Assembly: GCA_019055375.1 (NCBI GenBank)
Contig: JAHQIW010005275.1
Span: 434,001 to 498,000 of the forward strand
Direction: 5' to 3'
Length of the DNA stretch: 64,000 bases
Source: Parelaphostrongylus tenuis
Taxonomy: Eukaryota > Nematoda > Chromadorea > Rhabditida > Metastrongylidae
Shown piece after piece: positions 1 through 12,289 of the stretch. Each line of letters opens with the position of its first letter. Position 1 is the stretch's first letter. The notes under the pieces are model-generated. The model saw only the letters and a list, made by a program, of their open reading frames with translations. It made no database searches and was not told the DNA's origin. The translations under genes and the position numbers were made by a program.

Positions 1-2930
1 TCGAAAATCGACGCAGTATATTTTGCAGCGGTAGCAACTTTCAAAAAAAAAAAACTTAAGCAGTCATTCTCAAAAAACAACAGGAACCGATGTTAAAGGA
101 CTAATGTTCCTCGGTAATGTTACACATGTTTATCAAGGCAAGGTAATGTTCGAATTTGGTTGTCAAACACCAACGTCACCCTCTTCAGTTCCACGCACTT
201 CGAGTAAGGTTCATTAAATGTCAATTTATCAATACTTATCATAGGTTGAAAAGCTTCATTACGTTTTATATGCTCAGCGGATTAACTTCAAAATTCACTG
301 ATATCTAGAAGAATGCAAAAACTTGTATGTTTATCTAGAAGCTTATATAAGGACGAACCAAGGTCATAAAATGCAAATGTTGAAAGAAACGCATCTCTCA
401 AAGGGCAAACGCCTCTTCGATACAGAAAAACGAGTATGATACGCTGTTCTCGAGTCTTTAAGAGGCTAGCACAAAAGTGGTAATGACGATAACCACTTGA
501 GATAGATACGTATCAGGAAGAAGGTTAATTTTCAACGTCGAACACAACGTTCTTCAGTCTAGGAATGAAAACATTCTGATGAAAGAGAAAACAATTATGG
601 CCATCAAGATAGCATTGTGTGAATTAACGATTTCTATAGGGTACTAACCCGTTCCGTACTCTCTAATCTCAGTTCCGCATTAAAATCAGGATTTGTTTAG
701 AATCGGTGATTAGCGTGTTTTCGACAAAATAATTTATTGAAGTCATCGTCTTTTGTTTGATTTACAAAGTGGAAAATGCCTCAAAAGGGCATCAGAGGCT
801 TCGAAAGAAGGACTTAAAAGGAGCATAATTATCTTTTCTACGTACACTATAGTGTACATACGCTACGGACTGGATTAAACCACATAACTTTATTATCCAA
901 ATTTTCTTTTCCCTCTGTCAGCTAACTTTTCATCATCACAATGATTTGGATGCAGAATATCTTTGCATTAAGTTCTAAAAAACAATGCGAATATTAGAAA
1001 ATTAACATAATATGTGATTATATATTGCAATGGGAAGTTTACATACGTCAAATGTTACCGGACGGAACCCCACTCTCCTCAATTCTCGCACTCCTTTAGT
1101 TTCGTTACGGAGATGAGACCCATCAAGATGAGACGGAAGGTTATGTCCACATTGCCATGTTGACATCAAATAAATATTCCGGTCGAATTATAAACATGAA
1201 CAGCATTACATAGAACGAATAAAATATAAGAGGCACTTTGTTAATGATGATATTCAGAAATTTAAAAAGCATGCAAATATTATAACTTTACCCCTAAAAA
1301 ATTCCACACACATGAGCGGTCTGTGCTGAAAAATAGGAGCATGCGTACACCTTTTTCTGGGATTTCGCAAAACCAATTTTTTTCACTCCAGATTTTTTTA
1401 TTTTCTTCACCTCCGTTAGGTACTTTCTTCCTGAAAAGATATTTCGCTACGCAAAAGCGCGCGTTTTTGCCCGTTCTTTTTTTTTAGAGATTGAACCACT
1501 TTTACCTATGAAATTTTGGGGTAGTTAATAAACAAACAAATTGCAGCATTAAGGCACAAAATTTGGACAGTTTGATGGAATATTTGAGCTTATATTTGAA
1601 ACCAAATATTAAACAAAACAATTAAATATTGGATAGGCGGATAACATATTTGAACAACTCTTGTAGAGTAGAAAAGATTCATCAGATTCTATCTTCAATA
1701 GTATTCGTTAGACTATTGTAAATTTGGATTATTGGACTTTCACTTCAGCTATGAAGCCAACCCTGCTGAAGCTATCAGACAAATTAGATTAGATGTCCGA
1801 TCACCTCCATATGCAAGGCAATGAGAGTTATAGCTAGAAGACAGGTTCTACAAGATCACTTCTCTCATCGAAAATGTTCACAGAAACTGGCAGAAAATTT
1901 ACAAACTTGTTAACAACTACAGTTGTACTCTAGAAGATAGACATAAAATAAGAAGAATAGCTGCGGAACCAGACTACTTCAAATGGTAATCGACTATCAT
2001 ACATAATTACGCCACTATAGAGAGGCATCTTGGAACAACTGCTGAATAACTAGAGCGCTGACGCGTGATTTGCAGAAAGTTTAATGGATGAAGTAAGAAA
2101 TATGTATACCAACAATCAACAAATCAGCAAAATGGCTGCTACCTTAATCCATTCAAATTATATTGGAACAAAAAAGAAACTTCCTGAGCGGGTTCCTCAG
2201 TAGAGGCCGAGAGTAGGACAATTCAGGACACACAGTTCAGGGCTGCGAAGAATTTGCTCGAAAAATAGTTCACCAATGGTAAAACTGAATAGATAATTCC
2301 TCATATTTTTGAAGAAATGTTCTCGACAACGGCAGGTGACTGAAAATTTTGGTCAAATAGAACTGGATATATTAAATAGGATGGCTTCAATTTGTCAATG
2401 CAAGCAAATGATGTATGTTTTTTCTTCCCCATATTTTGAGTACACACATTATTTTCTACAGACAGTCACTTAAAAACGTTGAGTAAAGGTCTTTCCTACC
2501 AATGTGCAAAATCAGAACTTCAAGATGCAGAATTCATTTGAACCTCTTTAATATGATAAGACAAATATGAAATGAACATGCTACGTCTCAAGGAACTGAC
2601 CCCATCATCTGAACGTGAATGGTATGCTTTTATAATAGGATAGCAGAACCTCTGAATTTTAGAACTGCTACATTACGTATTGGAAAGATCACGTCAAGAT
2701 AGAAACTACATGAACAACCTTTCAGCCCAGATTGTTATGCTGATATTCACCAAGATCGAAAACTGTGAAACATGTTAGGTTGATGCAAAAGGAATGGCGG
2801 TTTAATATTGAATGTATCTTGAGGAAATGCGGTTATATTATAGATCATATAATGCACATCTCTCGCTCTATGATTCGTTGCTGATTTCGTTTTACCTTCT
2901 GTCTATTTTATCCGTGTCCCAGACCATGAA
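1..2930. other. Gene-free AT-rich stretch
   Basis: I see no convincing exon, RNA gene or intact element here, apart from a MITE-like copy at 1312-1500. There is one perfect 16-bp palindrome at 842-857 (GTACACTATAGTGTAC). Reading frames are short and stop-rich on both strands. Confidence 0.5.
1312..1500 (+). repeat. Diverged copy of the MITE in KCTD3 intron 1
   Basis: This block shares GAGCGGT, then a tract ending ATAGGxGCxTGCGTACACxCTTT, then TT-rich sequence and a GCGCGxGTTT motif, all in the same order as the element at 35051-35265. The terminal inverted repeats that are perfect in that copy are mostly eroded here. It is best read as an older copy of the same non-autonomous family. Confidence 0.45.
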
Positions 2931-2933
2931 AAG

Positions 2934-3620
2934 GGTGCTAATGGTGCAAAAGTAACTGCGATTTCAAGCCGTGGCTTTAAAACGGGTCGTGAAGTTGCAG
3001 AGACAACTCGCAACATCAACAACGCTTTGAACCAAGACTGCTAATGAACGCAAAGTGCGGCGGTGGTTCAAGAAATATTATAAAGGAGACAAGAGCTTTG
3101 AAGATGAGGATCGTTGTGGCCGGCCATGGGAAAATGAAAAGATTAATTGAGAACAATCGTCGAAAGTGATTCAACTAAGACTATGCAAAATATTACAGAA
3201 GAATTTAACTTCGATCATTCCACAATCGTTCGCCATTTAAATCAAAATGGAAAGGTGGTGCAAAAGTAAGTGTGGTTCAATTGAAGCCAGCCCGATAGCC
3301 ACACGCCGCTTGACGAACCTTTTGGAGGTTTGAACGAACTGGGCTAAGTTTTGCCTCATCCCGTATGATTCCGCAGTCGCAGGACTTCGCGCTCGAGGAC
3401 TACCACTTTTTCAGGCATCTCGACAGCTCCCGCAGGGAAAACGCTTCCGCAACCAACAAGATGCAGAAAATGCTTTCCAATGGGTCATAGAATCCCGAGG
3501 CAGCGATTTCTATGCCACGGACATGAACAAGCTTATATCTCGTTGGCAAATATCTGTTGATTGCAATGATTTATATCTTGATTACAAAAGATGTGCTAAG
3601 CTAAGATAACCAAAAAATTC
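2934..3620 (+). mobile_element. Mariner-family transposon relic, internally rearranged
   Basis: The segment 2934-3250 opens with a terminal-repeat-like GGTGCAAAAGTAACTGCG and encodes the helix-turn-helix region of a mariner/SETMAR-like transposase: GREVAETTRNINNA, then RRWFKKYYKGDKSFEDED, then CGRP, with several in-frame stops. A second GGTGGTGCAAAAGTAAG occurs at 3252-3270, where the N-terminal part ends. It is followed by sequence resembling the transposase C-terminus, including the DYHFF block near 3398-3412 that holds the last catalytic aspartate in this family. The central catalytic region is missing. The piece cannot encode a transposase. Confidence 0.75.
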
Positions 3621-4111
3621 ACGGTCTCAAACCGCTGTTACTTTTACATCAATCTAATACAAAGTAAATCCTTTCGAGCATAATACTTGCAAAATTTGTG
3701 AAATATTGAATTTGTAACAAAATCAGGAAAGTTCGACATTTTGATACAGAAATCTAACTAAAGACACTACGACATATGACAGAGATTTGCAGTGAAAGTT
3801 ACAACTATGGATGGGAGCGACATACTAAAACCAATGTACGAAAAATTGAATTTTTAGACATTTCTTTAGATTGCATTGGTTCAATATCAAGGAAAGGAAG
3901 CCTATCGATGCAGTACAAAAATAGCGCAGTGTTTGTACGAGAAATAAAGGAGAATAGTTATGTGTCACGTATGAATCACATAATAGGAATGTGCCAAGCA
4001 ACTTCTTAGGAGATTCGAACGAAAGCAGCTGTAAATTCTGAACGATGAAGAAAAACAAGAAAGAGGCAGCACGTTTGCACATAAGTCTCATTAAACACTT
4101 TTTTCTCGTTC

Positions 4112-5172
4112 TTCAGATGATAATCCTATCATCGATGATAGTGACAAATGAAATGCGGGTTTTGGTGTGCATACATTTGACATTGACAAATCCAAGTGTT
4201 ATGTAGACGTGAATGTTCCCTTCAAGGATCTGCAAGTAATTTTTCTGCAAAATCGGAATCCCTGGATCCCTATGATTTAGAGAAAATGATTATATAAGCG
4301 ACTTTCTCTAAACCTCGGCACGGGTAATCAAGTGGAAAAAGAAAGTCACAAGAAAATCTACTCATGTGAAATTATGGCACAAAAAAGCCAACTAACTGAT
4401 TACATTCACCTCATTATAATTGTTAGAGGGAGGAGGGATGTGTATTTCTAGCCGGACGAACCACTTTCTTACCGCTGCATATTTACCTAGACAACACAGT
4501 CTTAAGAGATTCGTTCTCCTAATTGAATGAAGCTACCGGTAGTGCAGTGAGAGCATTTTTGACACGTAAACGAAATTTTGCATATATAAAGCCACACATT
4601 TTTTTTAATCACGAAAGGACCGTTGAAAACAAACAACTCCCCACTGAACTAGGCACTGAAATGATTTCGGACTGAAAAAAATACACTAAACTTTATATCT
4701 AATATGTACACACATGTACATCTGTGTATATACATATGCGCATATACATATGTACACACGTGCATATGTACATACATATATTTAATAGCGTAGACAAGCA
4801 GAAGTTTCATTTAAATGATATCCGCTTGATCAAATGGTTTTTTTCAGTAAAATATACTAGTTTAGAAACAGACCTGGCACGACTTACTCAGCTGTTCATT
4901 GAAGGGAATTGTCGTGCCTTACTTCCAGGAAAGGACGGGTTCTTTGAGCAGTTTCTTCCAGGTAGGCGGCACGTTTAGCCGCATTTCCGGATGGAAATGC
5001 CGAATTCCTCAGCAAAGACCACTATCGTGTGGAGCTACTTAACCACATTGATGCATCAATGATTGGGTGATATTGGGACTATAATTACGCAAATTTCCAT
5101 AGTCGTCAATACATTCGTCTAGAAAAGGATTTGATGTGGAACTTTACAAAAAGACGACCATCAACAAACCAG
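4112..5172 (+). pseudogene. Decayed multi-exon coding relic, unrecognised
   Basis: Several stretches read like old exons. Near 4112-4231 a frame reads DDNPIIDDSDK, then TGA, then NAGFGVHTFDIDKSK and VNVPFKDLQ, and ends at a GTAATT donor-like site. Near 4848-4971, after a TTTTTTTCAG acceptor, a frame encodes TDLARLTQLFIEG and GKDGFFEQFLPG. From about 4970 to 5172 a shifted frame reads ARLAAFPDGNAEFLSKDHY, an in-frame TGA, then YWDYNYANFHSRQYIRLEKD, ending at a strong GTAAGA donor. Codon-like composition with scattered TGA stops and a frame break suggests a pseudogene. I cannot name the family. Confidence 0.35.
4704..4782. repeat. Alternating purine-pyrimidine (CA/TA) tract
   Basis: About 80 bases of nearly unbroken alternating purine-pyrimidine sequence built from ACATATGCGC-type and GTACAC-type words. 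Such tracts can adopt Z-DNA or cruciform structure and are usually length-polymorphic. It overlaps a spurious ORF rich in Y/I/H/M. Confidence 0.7.
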
Positions 5173-7240
5173 CCGGTAAGATTTGCTTGATAGTTTGACC
5201 TTTATTTTGATCATAGTCACTTTAGAGCTTTCGAAATTTTTGATTTTTTCATTTTACTTCTCACAATCAAAGGTTTGGTTGTAATTGCGAAGTATAAAGC
5301 TTGTTTTGGCATTTGAGCATATTTATGCATCAGAAGCACACGAACGAGTAGAGGAGATTGTGAAGCACACACAAAAATAGGAAAAATGCTAAAATGTTTC
5401 CCAAACAGCGGAAAAAGACCAATTTATTTAACGGAAATTACATTTTTAGTACTTTCAGTGTTCCTGAAAGGGACGCGGGCGAGTGTGCAAAGACGCAATG
5501 AAAGATTGAATTTGTGAAAACTTTGAAAGTGCATTTTTGTACTTGAAATACATTCATCTATTGAACACAAATATATGTGCAATATATACGGGATCCTATG
5601 CAAGAATGATATGCAGAAAACACTTATGGCTGTGGTGAGAAAATTTTATAGCATCTAGAAGAATTCTTATTTAGAGCTCATGGACGATTATTAGGAAAAA
5701 ATTTCTTAGTGATTAATTATCGATGCAAGAAGATTTTTTGCAGACTTTTTGCGACTGATCGATAGCTAGGTAAAGCCTAAAACGTACAAAGCAAGCCCTT
5801 CCAAAAATTTTCATTTCATTAATTGCAACAAACCGCGCGACCAACTAATCTCGGCCGCAGCAATGGACACTGGTAAACAAACAAGTTGGAAATTATTATG
5901 AACACTTTTCTACGTGAAAGATACACCTCACAACATCTCTATACCTTAGGCAATTAATATGACTGATTAGAAGAACTTCAGATCAAAAACCTTCGCGCAT
6001 CAAAATTAACTACCGGAAAAAAACTACGTTCTTAGAGAGCCGTTTTACTGTTGATTTGTTAGATATTATGAGTATGGTGCTTATTAGACCTATGTGGGAT
6101 CACTTCCTCTCATCATTTCTAAGTTAGAAAACTGATATCCAAACCTGTCTGTAAACAGGCCACCCTGTAATATAATTGGAATTTTTCATTCAGAATGAGT
6201 GAGGCTCAAACAAATGTGAAATAATGCAAAACACAAAAAAAACGTTTTTCCCATAAAGAGAAAAAACTCGTTCTCCGAACATTCTTGCTAAGATGCTGCT
6301 GCTTCGACTGAGCGAAATCTCTTCGGTTCGCTTATCGAAACACGATTCTCGACAAAGTAGAAAATCACTTGAAGGCTCAAAAATTGGAAGAATAGAATGA
6401 AAAATGCACCACCACGCATGCATTGTAAACAATACAGTCTTACAATAAATGTCAACTTCGATTCAAGCAACAAAGCGAACTACTGCTTTTACCTAGACAC
6501 GAGTTGAGTCATGTTAGAACTGTTACCATCTAGGCAACAGAGATCTTAGACGCCATAATAGCTCTTCTAAAACAGGTCAACGCCGTTTAGATGAGGCCAA
6601 TGACCTTAGTTTACATAATGACGGTCAAGGCACCTTAATGCGATCTCCAATATGTCTTGTATGGCCGACCAGACCCATTGGTGCCATTAAATGGACATAA
6701 TGGATTTTTACAGTACCTCGTATCAAAACGGCCGCTTTCTACTCTTTAAAATTTACACAAAAACCTCATTGAGGCAAAATGTGGGAAATAGTGTTGGAAG
6801 AGTACTTTTTACCAACGTGAAATCTCTGCAGACACTGTGTGAACAACACTTGACTCACTTCTGTGAATTACTGTACTATCAACAGCCTCTCTGAGCTACT
6901 TGTACGAACAAAAACTGTCCTATAAGCGAACGAGGCAAACACCAAGATCTAAGCACACAATGAGGAAAAGCGATAGATATCTAATGAGGAAATGGGAAGA
7001 CGAACAAGAGTCCACAAAAAAGTGGGAATTAATATAATGCAAAATAATAAAAATTGATGGCTTATATAAGTTTTGATACACTCTAGCGTTATACCACTTT
7101 CACAGGCGGACCTTTATTTCCATATTTTTCCGCCAAGAACGGGTTATGGAGGATGTCCCATGTTGGGTTGTGTCAACATTTGGACTTAGAACAATAAGGA
7201 CATTTAAAGCATTCGTTATTGGGCGACCAAAACACTCATA
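5173..7240. other. Gene-free stretch
   Basis: No exon, RNA or intact element can be supported. Open frames at 6190-6473 (minus) and 6691-6894 (plus) have low-complexity composition and no splice context. Confidence 0.4.
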
Positions 7241-7257
7241 AATACACGAGGTAAACA

Positions 7258-7463
7258 GCAACAACAACAACACAACGGGTTTTTACGACGTTCAACGGAT
7301 GGCTGGATGGACGTTGACAGGAGTTTGCTGCATTCCCTCCCAAGCAACACTCTCGGCCGCAAATCGATACTCCGGGACGATCTGCATCTATCCATTCGCT
7401 TACTCGAGAGAATTCTCACCTCGAAACCATGTGAATTTCGATGTCCTAGTAAAGTAATAGTAG
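7258..7463 (+). other. Possible orphan exon, unrecognised
   Basis: After a GAGGTAAACAG sequence usable as an acceptor, a plus-strand frame starts with a glutamine run from a CAA repeat and continues as NGFLRRSTDGWMDVDRSLL, then LGRKSILRDDLHLSIRLLER, reaching a GTAATA donor-like site after CPSK. The overlapping minus-strand 107-residue ORF has a cysteine run from the same CAA repeat and looks like the shadow. It may belong with the decayed exons on either side. No family recognised; weak evidence. Confidence 0.2.
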
Positions 7464-7957
7464 CCAGTATGGTGGTATGATATTCTGGCGATAAGCTCGT
7501 ATCCATTACGAATACTGAACATCTTCGTTGAAAGAGCACACGTGCCCTTATTCCTCAGTAAAACTCTGCTGGCCTGCCTTGTTGCCTTAGTGAGGATCGA
7601 TCTTCACCCTTACATTCAAAAAAACATTCATTGATGTTCTACCAGTCAGTTTAAATTTTACACCAACAACATCTGTTCCACGTAGTCCTCGATCTCAACA
7701 AAAAGGGTGAGTGTCGGCCGCTTATCGCTTCGAAGAAGAATTTTCAATTTCACGAAAGTCAATAAAGTGTGCAATTATTTTCTAAACGATGCCTCCTATG
7801 TAGAAACCACGCTTTGTCGTCCTTGACAACCGAAGCTCTCAAAACAGAGAATAACAACGAGGACTAATTAATTCGATGTTTTTCTGATTGTGCACACGAA
7901 ATCGTTACTCTACTATTCATAATGAAAAATAATCTAAATAGTATTTAATTAGTATAG

Positions 7958-8688
7958 CAACACTAATCCCATTGCGTCCTTACGAAAAAACAACGAGTTA
8001 TTCATCGATGCCGAGATTAATGGAAAATCTCTCGGGCATAGTAAAGAGACATTTATTTGCTCACACAATAATGCCACCTTTGTCCAACGAGGTCAGTAGG
8101 ACACTTTCATTCAAGAACCTATCTGGAAGGAATTCTATGACAGCCATAGCAAACGTAAAAAGGATCAAAGCTTAGCTTAAATTTGAAAGTTCCATTAGCT
8201 AGCGATTGTCAATGATATCGATTTACGAGTAATTTTACAATTACAATCTTGTTCTAACAGCAATGCACCGACTCACATGAGAGCGCTATTCCAACAATTC
8301 GCGAGAATGGACCATTTGAGTGCCATGTATATCGCTCTGTATATCCGATAAACATGAATAGCAAAGAGAATAGCGAAGTGGTTGGTGGTGCAGCCGATCA
8401 GAATGTTAGGTGGATTTCAAGCCTTTCTCCCGACGCAACTTGTAATCCACCTGGAAATGAATGCTTAGATCCGACTTTAGAATTTCAAGGAAAATCGATT
8501 TATCCAGCATACTACGACAATTATGAAGAAGATGAAATTTCAACCATTCATCAAAACAAAATACGAGGTATTCGAACGATTTGAAACGATTAAGCGAGGA
8601 AAAGAATCGAAAGCGAAAAGCGCAGTGATTCATACAATAGATGTGATGACAGGTCATTTAAATGTAAAGCAAAAAATAATCGTAAAGT
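7958..8688 (+). pseudogene. Decayed multi-exon coding relic, unrecognised
   Basis: Three exon-like blocks in order. Block one (about 7958-8174) follows TTAGTATAG and reads NELFIDAEINGKSLGHSKET and CSHNNATFVQRGQ, a single TAG, then DTFIQEPIWKEFYDSHSKRK. Block two (about 8263-8569) follows CTAACAG and reads CTDSHESAIPTIRENGPFEC, then WISSLSPDATCNPPGNECLD, then YDNYEEDEISTIHQNK, ending at a GTATTC donor. A 58-bp intron-like gap ending AGCGCAG leads in correct phase to block three, VIHTIDVMTGHLNVK. Blocks one and two do not join in a compatible phase, and block one has an in-frame stop, so I call it a pseudogene or a badly assembled gene. It may be the same gene as the relic at 4.1-5.2 kb. Confidence 0.4.
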
Positions 8689-9359
8689 AGGAGTTTTAGT
8701 TACAGAAGGACTTTTTACATCTATAAACGACATCTGAATTGAAAATGAAAATACAAGGAGGAGCAGAGGAATTCGAAAAATCTCATCTATTTATTCAGAA
8801 GCACTAATAGTCTCTTTCCAGTTGCAGAAATTATAACCATCACTGCTTTGGCAACTCAAGAAATCCTAGTTCTCTCACGCACATGAAGATTTATGTAAAG
8901 CAATGTGCATTACCACTAAATGATATTCTCAGCGTTATTAATGTTAAGGCATCGCACAATTTGGCAGTTCACTTATCCTTAATACAGTTCGAATCCCATC
9001 AGCGTAGTTGTTTTCCTATCAAAAATCATTCGAGGTGTTCATCTGAATCAGCTGACTGCCGCGTAGGAATACAGATAAAGAGGGAACATTGTGTACCTCG
9101 CACCAACAGCGACCATCAACTGGTAGGTTACTCACCCATTCACTCAACGGGTTTTGTCAACTCGTGACACTACCATTATATCGTGATGTCATGTGTGGGA
9201 ACACGCATATTAATCTATGGTACCCTAACATATGATTCCCAAGCCTCGACCTCTCTACTTTCAAAAAAAGCGTGATAGAGGACCACGTCGTCTGCGACGC
9301 CTGAGACAGAATTTCTTATCTAACCGCTTCTAAAGGTGGAATGATGTCATAAATATACC
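8689..9359. other. Non-coding stretch, nothing recognised
   Basis: An ORF at 8883-9167 has no domain or splice context that I can support. No repeat family could be assigned. Confidence 0.35.
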
Positions 9360-9833
9360 CATTGATGTAGAGTGATGTGCAAAACTTTTGCATCAAACGA
9401 GACTCGAGCCCACATTTCACACTAACCGGTTGCACGTGGCTTGACCCGTTGCACTATCGAAGCCTGTTTTTACACCACTTTTTCTACGCTACAACGCATC
9501 ATCTGTCATCAACCAACTGTCAACGATAGGGCACGGGTAGTCGCTATCGATATTGAACCCAGTCACGTTGACAGGGTGAGATAAAAAGAAATTCTGTTTG
9601 ATCATCTAATACGCGATAGCTGTCAACGTGACTAGGTTCAATAATGATAGCGACTATCCGTGCCATAACGTTGCGGTTGGTTGCTGACAGATAGATGCGT
9701 TGTAGCGTAGAAAGAGTGATGTCAAAACAGGTGTCGGTAGTGTAACAGTTGGAGCACGCTTCCCCGGATAGGGTGAAATGTGGGTTCGAGTCCCACCTAA
9801 CGCAAAAGTTTTGCACATCACTCTACATCAATG
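9360..9833. repeat. Foldback element with tRNA-like inverted ends (copy T1)
   Basis: The left end ATTGATGTAGAGTGATGTGC is the reverse complement of the right end. Pairing continues inward through a tRNA-like block on each side (B-box-like GGTTCGAGTCCCACC on the right, its complement on the left) and on to a core near 9528-9577 pairing with 9617-9668. A loop of roughly 40 bases is left. The element is thus a long imperfect hairpin of about 474 bp whose arms resemble tRNA genes facing outward. Confidence 0.75.
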
Positions 9834-9839
9834 TGAGGC

Positions 9840-10695
9840 CTCAGTTTCTCATTATACTCAATCAATCATTACGATAAAAAAAAATACTGCGTAATCTAGC
9901 GTAGAAACCGATGATTGAAAAAAAAATACTTGCCCCTTCCCGACTATTGCAAGCATTTATAACGTCATTTTAGAGCGACCAATGACCAATACCACCAATA
10001 CATCGATATCATTAACTACATATTGTTTGTAGAAGCTGATTTGCGAGTACAGAGATATCATGTTACAAATGGACTTGCCATCATGAATAGGTGGCATTCT
10101 CACGTAAATGGATCGACATAATGCTTTCGTATCTCTCACATAATTGCGTAGTGTTGTTTCACGGATGACATGGAAACCTCACATACGAAATGAATTTCCC
10201 ATAAACATAGGGAAGGTGCGTCGCAGAAAATGTGAAGAGAGAGTGAAGAAGTTTGGAAGTCATCGTTGTCAGAATAAGTGTACAGATTATTTGAGCTACA
10301 ATAGTAATTTGAGCGAAAGTATTGCTAAAACCAACAGTACTGCCAACCTTACCTGGATTAACCACAGAACGATAAAATTTAAGCTTTAGTGAATAATTTC
10401 CACAACCGATTATCTACTAGCCTCAGCATAGATAGAACCAAAATGTTTTTTATTGTGCAAACAAAAATTCGTTTATGACGTTTTCCTGCTAGAAATACGA
10501 GATAGTTGACCGAGTAGATTGCGAGTCAATATGACCTATCCAGACTCTAGAGAGGGCGACATTGCCAAAGTGCCAGCCATTAGCTTATACTGAGTAGTAC
10601 CTAATAACTCTATCGCTTTTGCTCATCAAGAAAAACACTGAGCCACTGTTTAGCAGATTGCCCGTAGATTGGAAAATCTGATAATATGATAAAGT
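9840..10695. other. Non-coding stretch, nothing recognised
   Basis: Short overlapping ORFs on both strands at 9957-10389 have no recognisable content. No element ends identified. Confidence 0.35.
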
Positions 10696-10983
10696 ACAAA
10701 GCTCTTGGGGTTGATCAATCCCTGAAGGATGAGCCATTCATTCGTCAAATTTTTAACTTCGTTTGAGGTGATTTGAGGTGCATATCTGGCCTTTACAATG
10801 ACTCGTGGTGGCCTATAGCTGTATCGAATCAGTGCTGTTTACCCTCCCAAAGAAGCCTGAGACCAATCTGGTATCAATTTACCGACCCCGAACGGATGGA
10901 TGGCTTGGTAAGCAATGAGCGCGAGGTCGAATCTCGATCATGTGTACGACGCAGAGCACCTTTAACCACTGCACCATATGCGC
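10696..10983 (-). repeat. tRNA-derived SINE, family A (copy A1)
   Basis: Read on the minus strand, a tRNA-like head begins near 10983 (GCATATGGTGCAGTGGTTAA, an A-box-like motif). A body follows with conserved words GCATATCTGGCCTTTACAATG and TTGATCAATCCxxxAGGATG (quoted from the plus strand). The same head and body occur in at least seven other places in the window, in both orientations, typically 260-300 bp long. Confidence 0.7.
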
Positions 10984-11004
10984 TGGATGATTTGACATGA
11001 TATA

Positions 11005-11280
11005 GTACTACAAACTGAAATGAATAACTCTCCGATTACGGAGAGCACAGACTGTGCCAGTGATAGCCTCACAGCGATGTCGGAGAGTTTATCCATAGTG
11101 AACTGCGATGTAAAACAAAGTGTATTTTGCCCAAAGAGTGATGGCACAGTAACGCAGTAACGGCCTCGGTGGTGCAGTGATAGCATGCGTCCCTCATCGG
11201 TGAAATGCACGTCCGACTCACGCCTGAGCCCTATGTTTTGCATATCACTCAGCATCCTTCAGTATATCACTCGGGATATA
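11005..11280 (+). repeat. Single tRNA-like arm of a foldback element
   Basis: The sequence GCCTCGGTGGTGCAGTGATAG, with a later GCACGTCCGACTCACGCCTGAG, matches the right arm of the tRNA-ended foldback elements, and is followed by their TTGCATATCACTCAG end. The left arm is not preserved. Upstream lies a short inverted repeat around AACTCTCCGATTACGGAGAG. Confidence 0.5.
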
Positions 11281-12285
11281 GGACGAGTTTACGTCTACTT
11301 TTACCCGCAAGGCTAACAGAGTACGATAATTCCACGACTTTCCATGGACGCTATCTGCATCAGTAACAAACCTTTCTCTGGTCCACATTGAATGACATCC
11401 CGAGATCTCTAAGAGAAAACACGGTGCTCAGCAATTGAGCAATCTCAGTACCTGTACATCGGTTGTTCATGTCTACGAGCTGTGCAGTGAGCGAGATGAT
11501 CAAACTATGAATTGGGACGGAATCACTAGCTGCAGAGCAAAACATCACGTTGGTGACACGTAAATGAAGTATTCTTGCCCTATCTCGAAAGGGTCAAAAC
11601 TCTCCCCTTCACGCTATCTTTAGAGCTGTCACCAGTCACTGAAATTTGTCTCTGCGTGAGATCAACAGGACGAAGACTACACTGTGCCTCAATGAGTAGA
11701 ACTCTATTCTCCCCACAGATGAGGCTCAACAGCGTAACCGTCTATTCAACTCCACAATTCTTCCTGCCTTAACCCATTCAGAACCATAATTGAAATCACT
11801 GTGCGCAGCCGCTTCGGAAGCGGCACGCAATTTTTCATATATAAGGCTTTTTTTTGTTCCGATGAGGAATCCTAAATTTCTCTTATTACTTCAATGCACT
11901 CTGTTCTTCTATGAATTCCTCCATGTTTTTGATGCTTCTATGCGGAGAAGAAATAATTTGACAAAAATGGTATTGTGCACTGCATGGAATGTCAATTTAT
12001 CGACAACTATCAACAATTTTACAATATTAGTGCACTTCGAGAGTTGGGACCTCCATAGGATTGCAGGAGAGACTTTGCTCTATCGTTTCCTATCAGTATC
12101 ACCTTTCTGTTCTCATTTGGTATCACCAATAAATCTCTAAAAGTCAAGCCACATGAAAACAACCTGGAAGACGAAAAGCAATATTCGCTTCGTTGCTACA
12201 GCACATCGAAAAGGCCTTTTGAGAAAAGGTGGTAGTTTAGAATCGTCGTACATCAAGCTATCAAGTAATTACTAAGAGTCTAGTA
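11281..12285. other. Non-coding stretch with one strong short hairpin
   Basis: No gene can be supported. A 17-base perfect hairpin sequence, GCCGCTTCGGAAGCGGC, lies at 11808-11824, preceded by TTAACCCATTCAGAAC, which weakly resembles the piggyBac-type MITE end seen at 21.9 kb. ORFs at 11360-11548 and 11790-12140 lack supporting features. Confidence 0.35.
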
Positions 12286-12289
12286 ATAC

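Noticed and set aside
7216..7539. 107-codon minus-strand ORF with a cysteine run
   Set aside because: The cysteine run is the complement of a CAA repeat; the plus strand looks more exon-like, though still weak.
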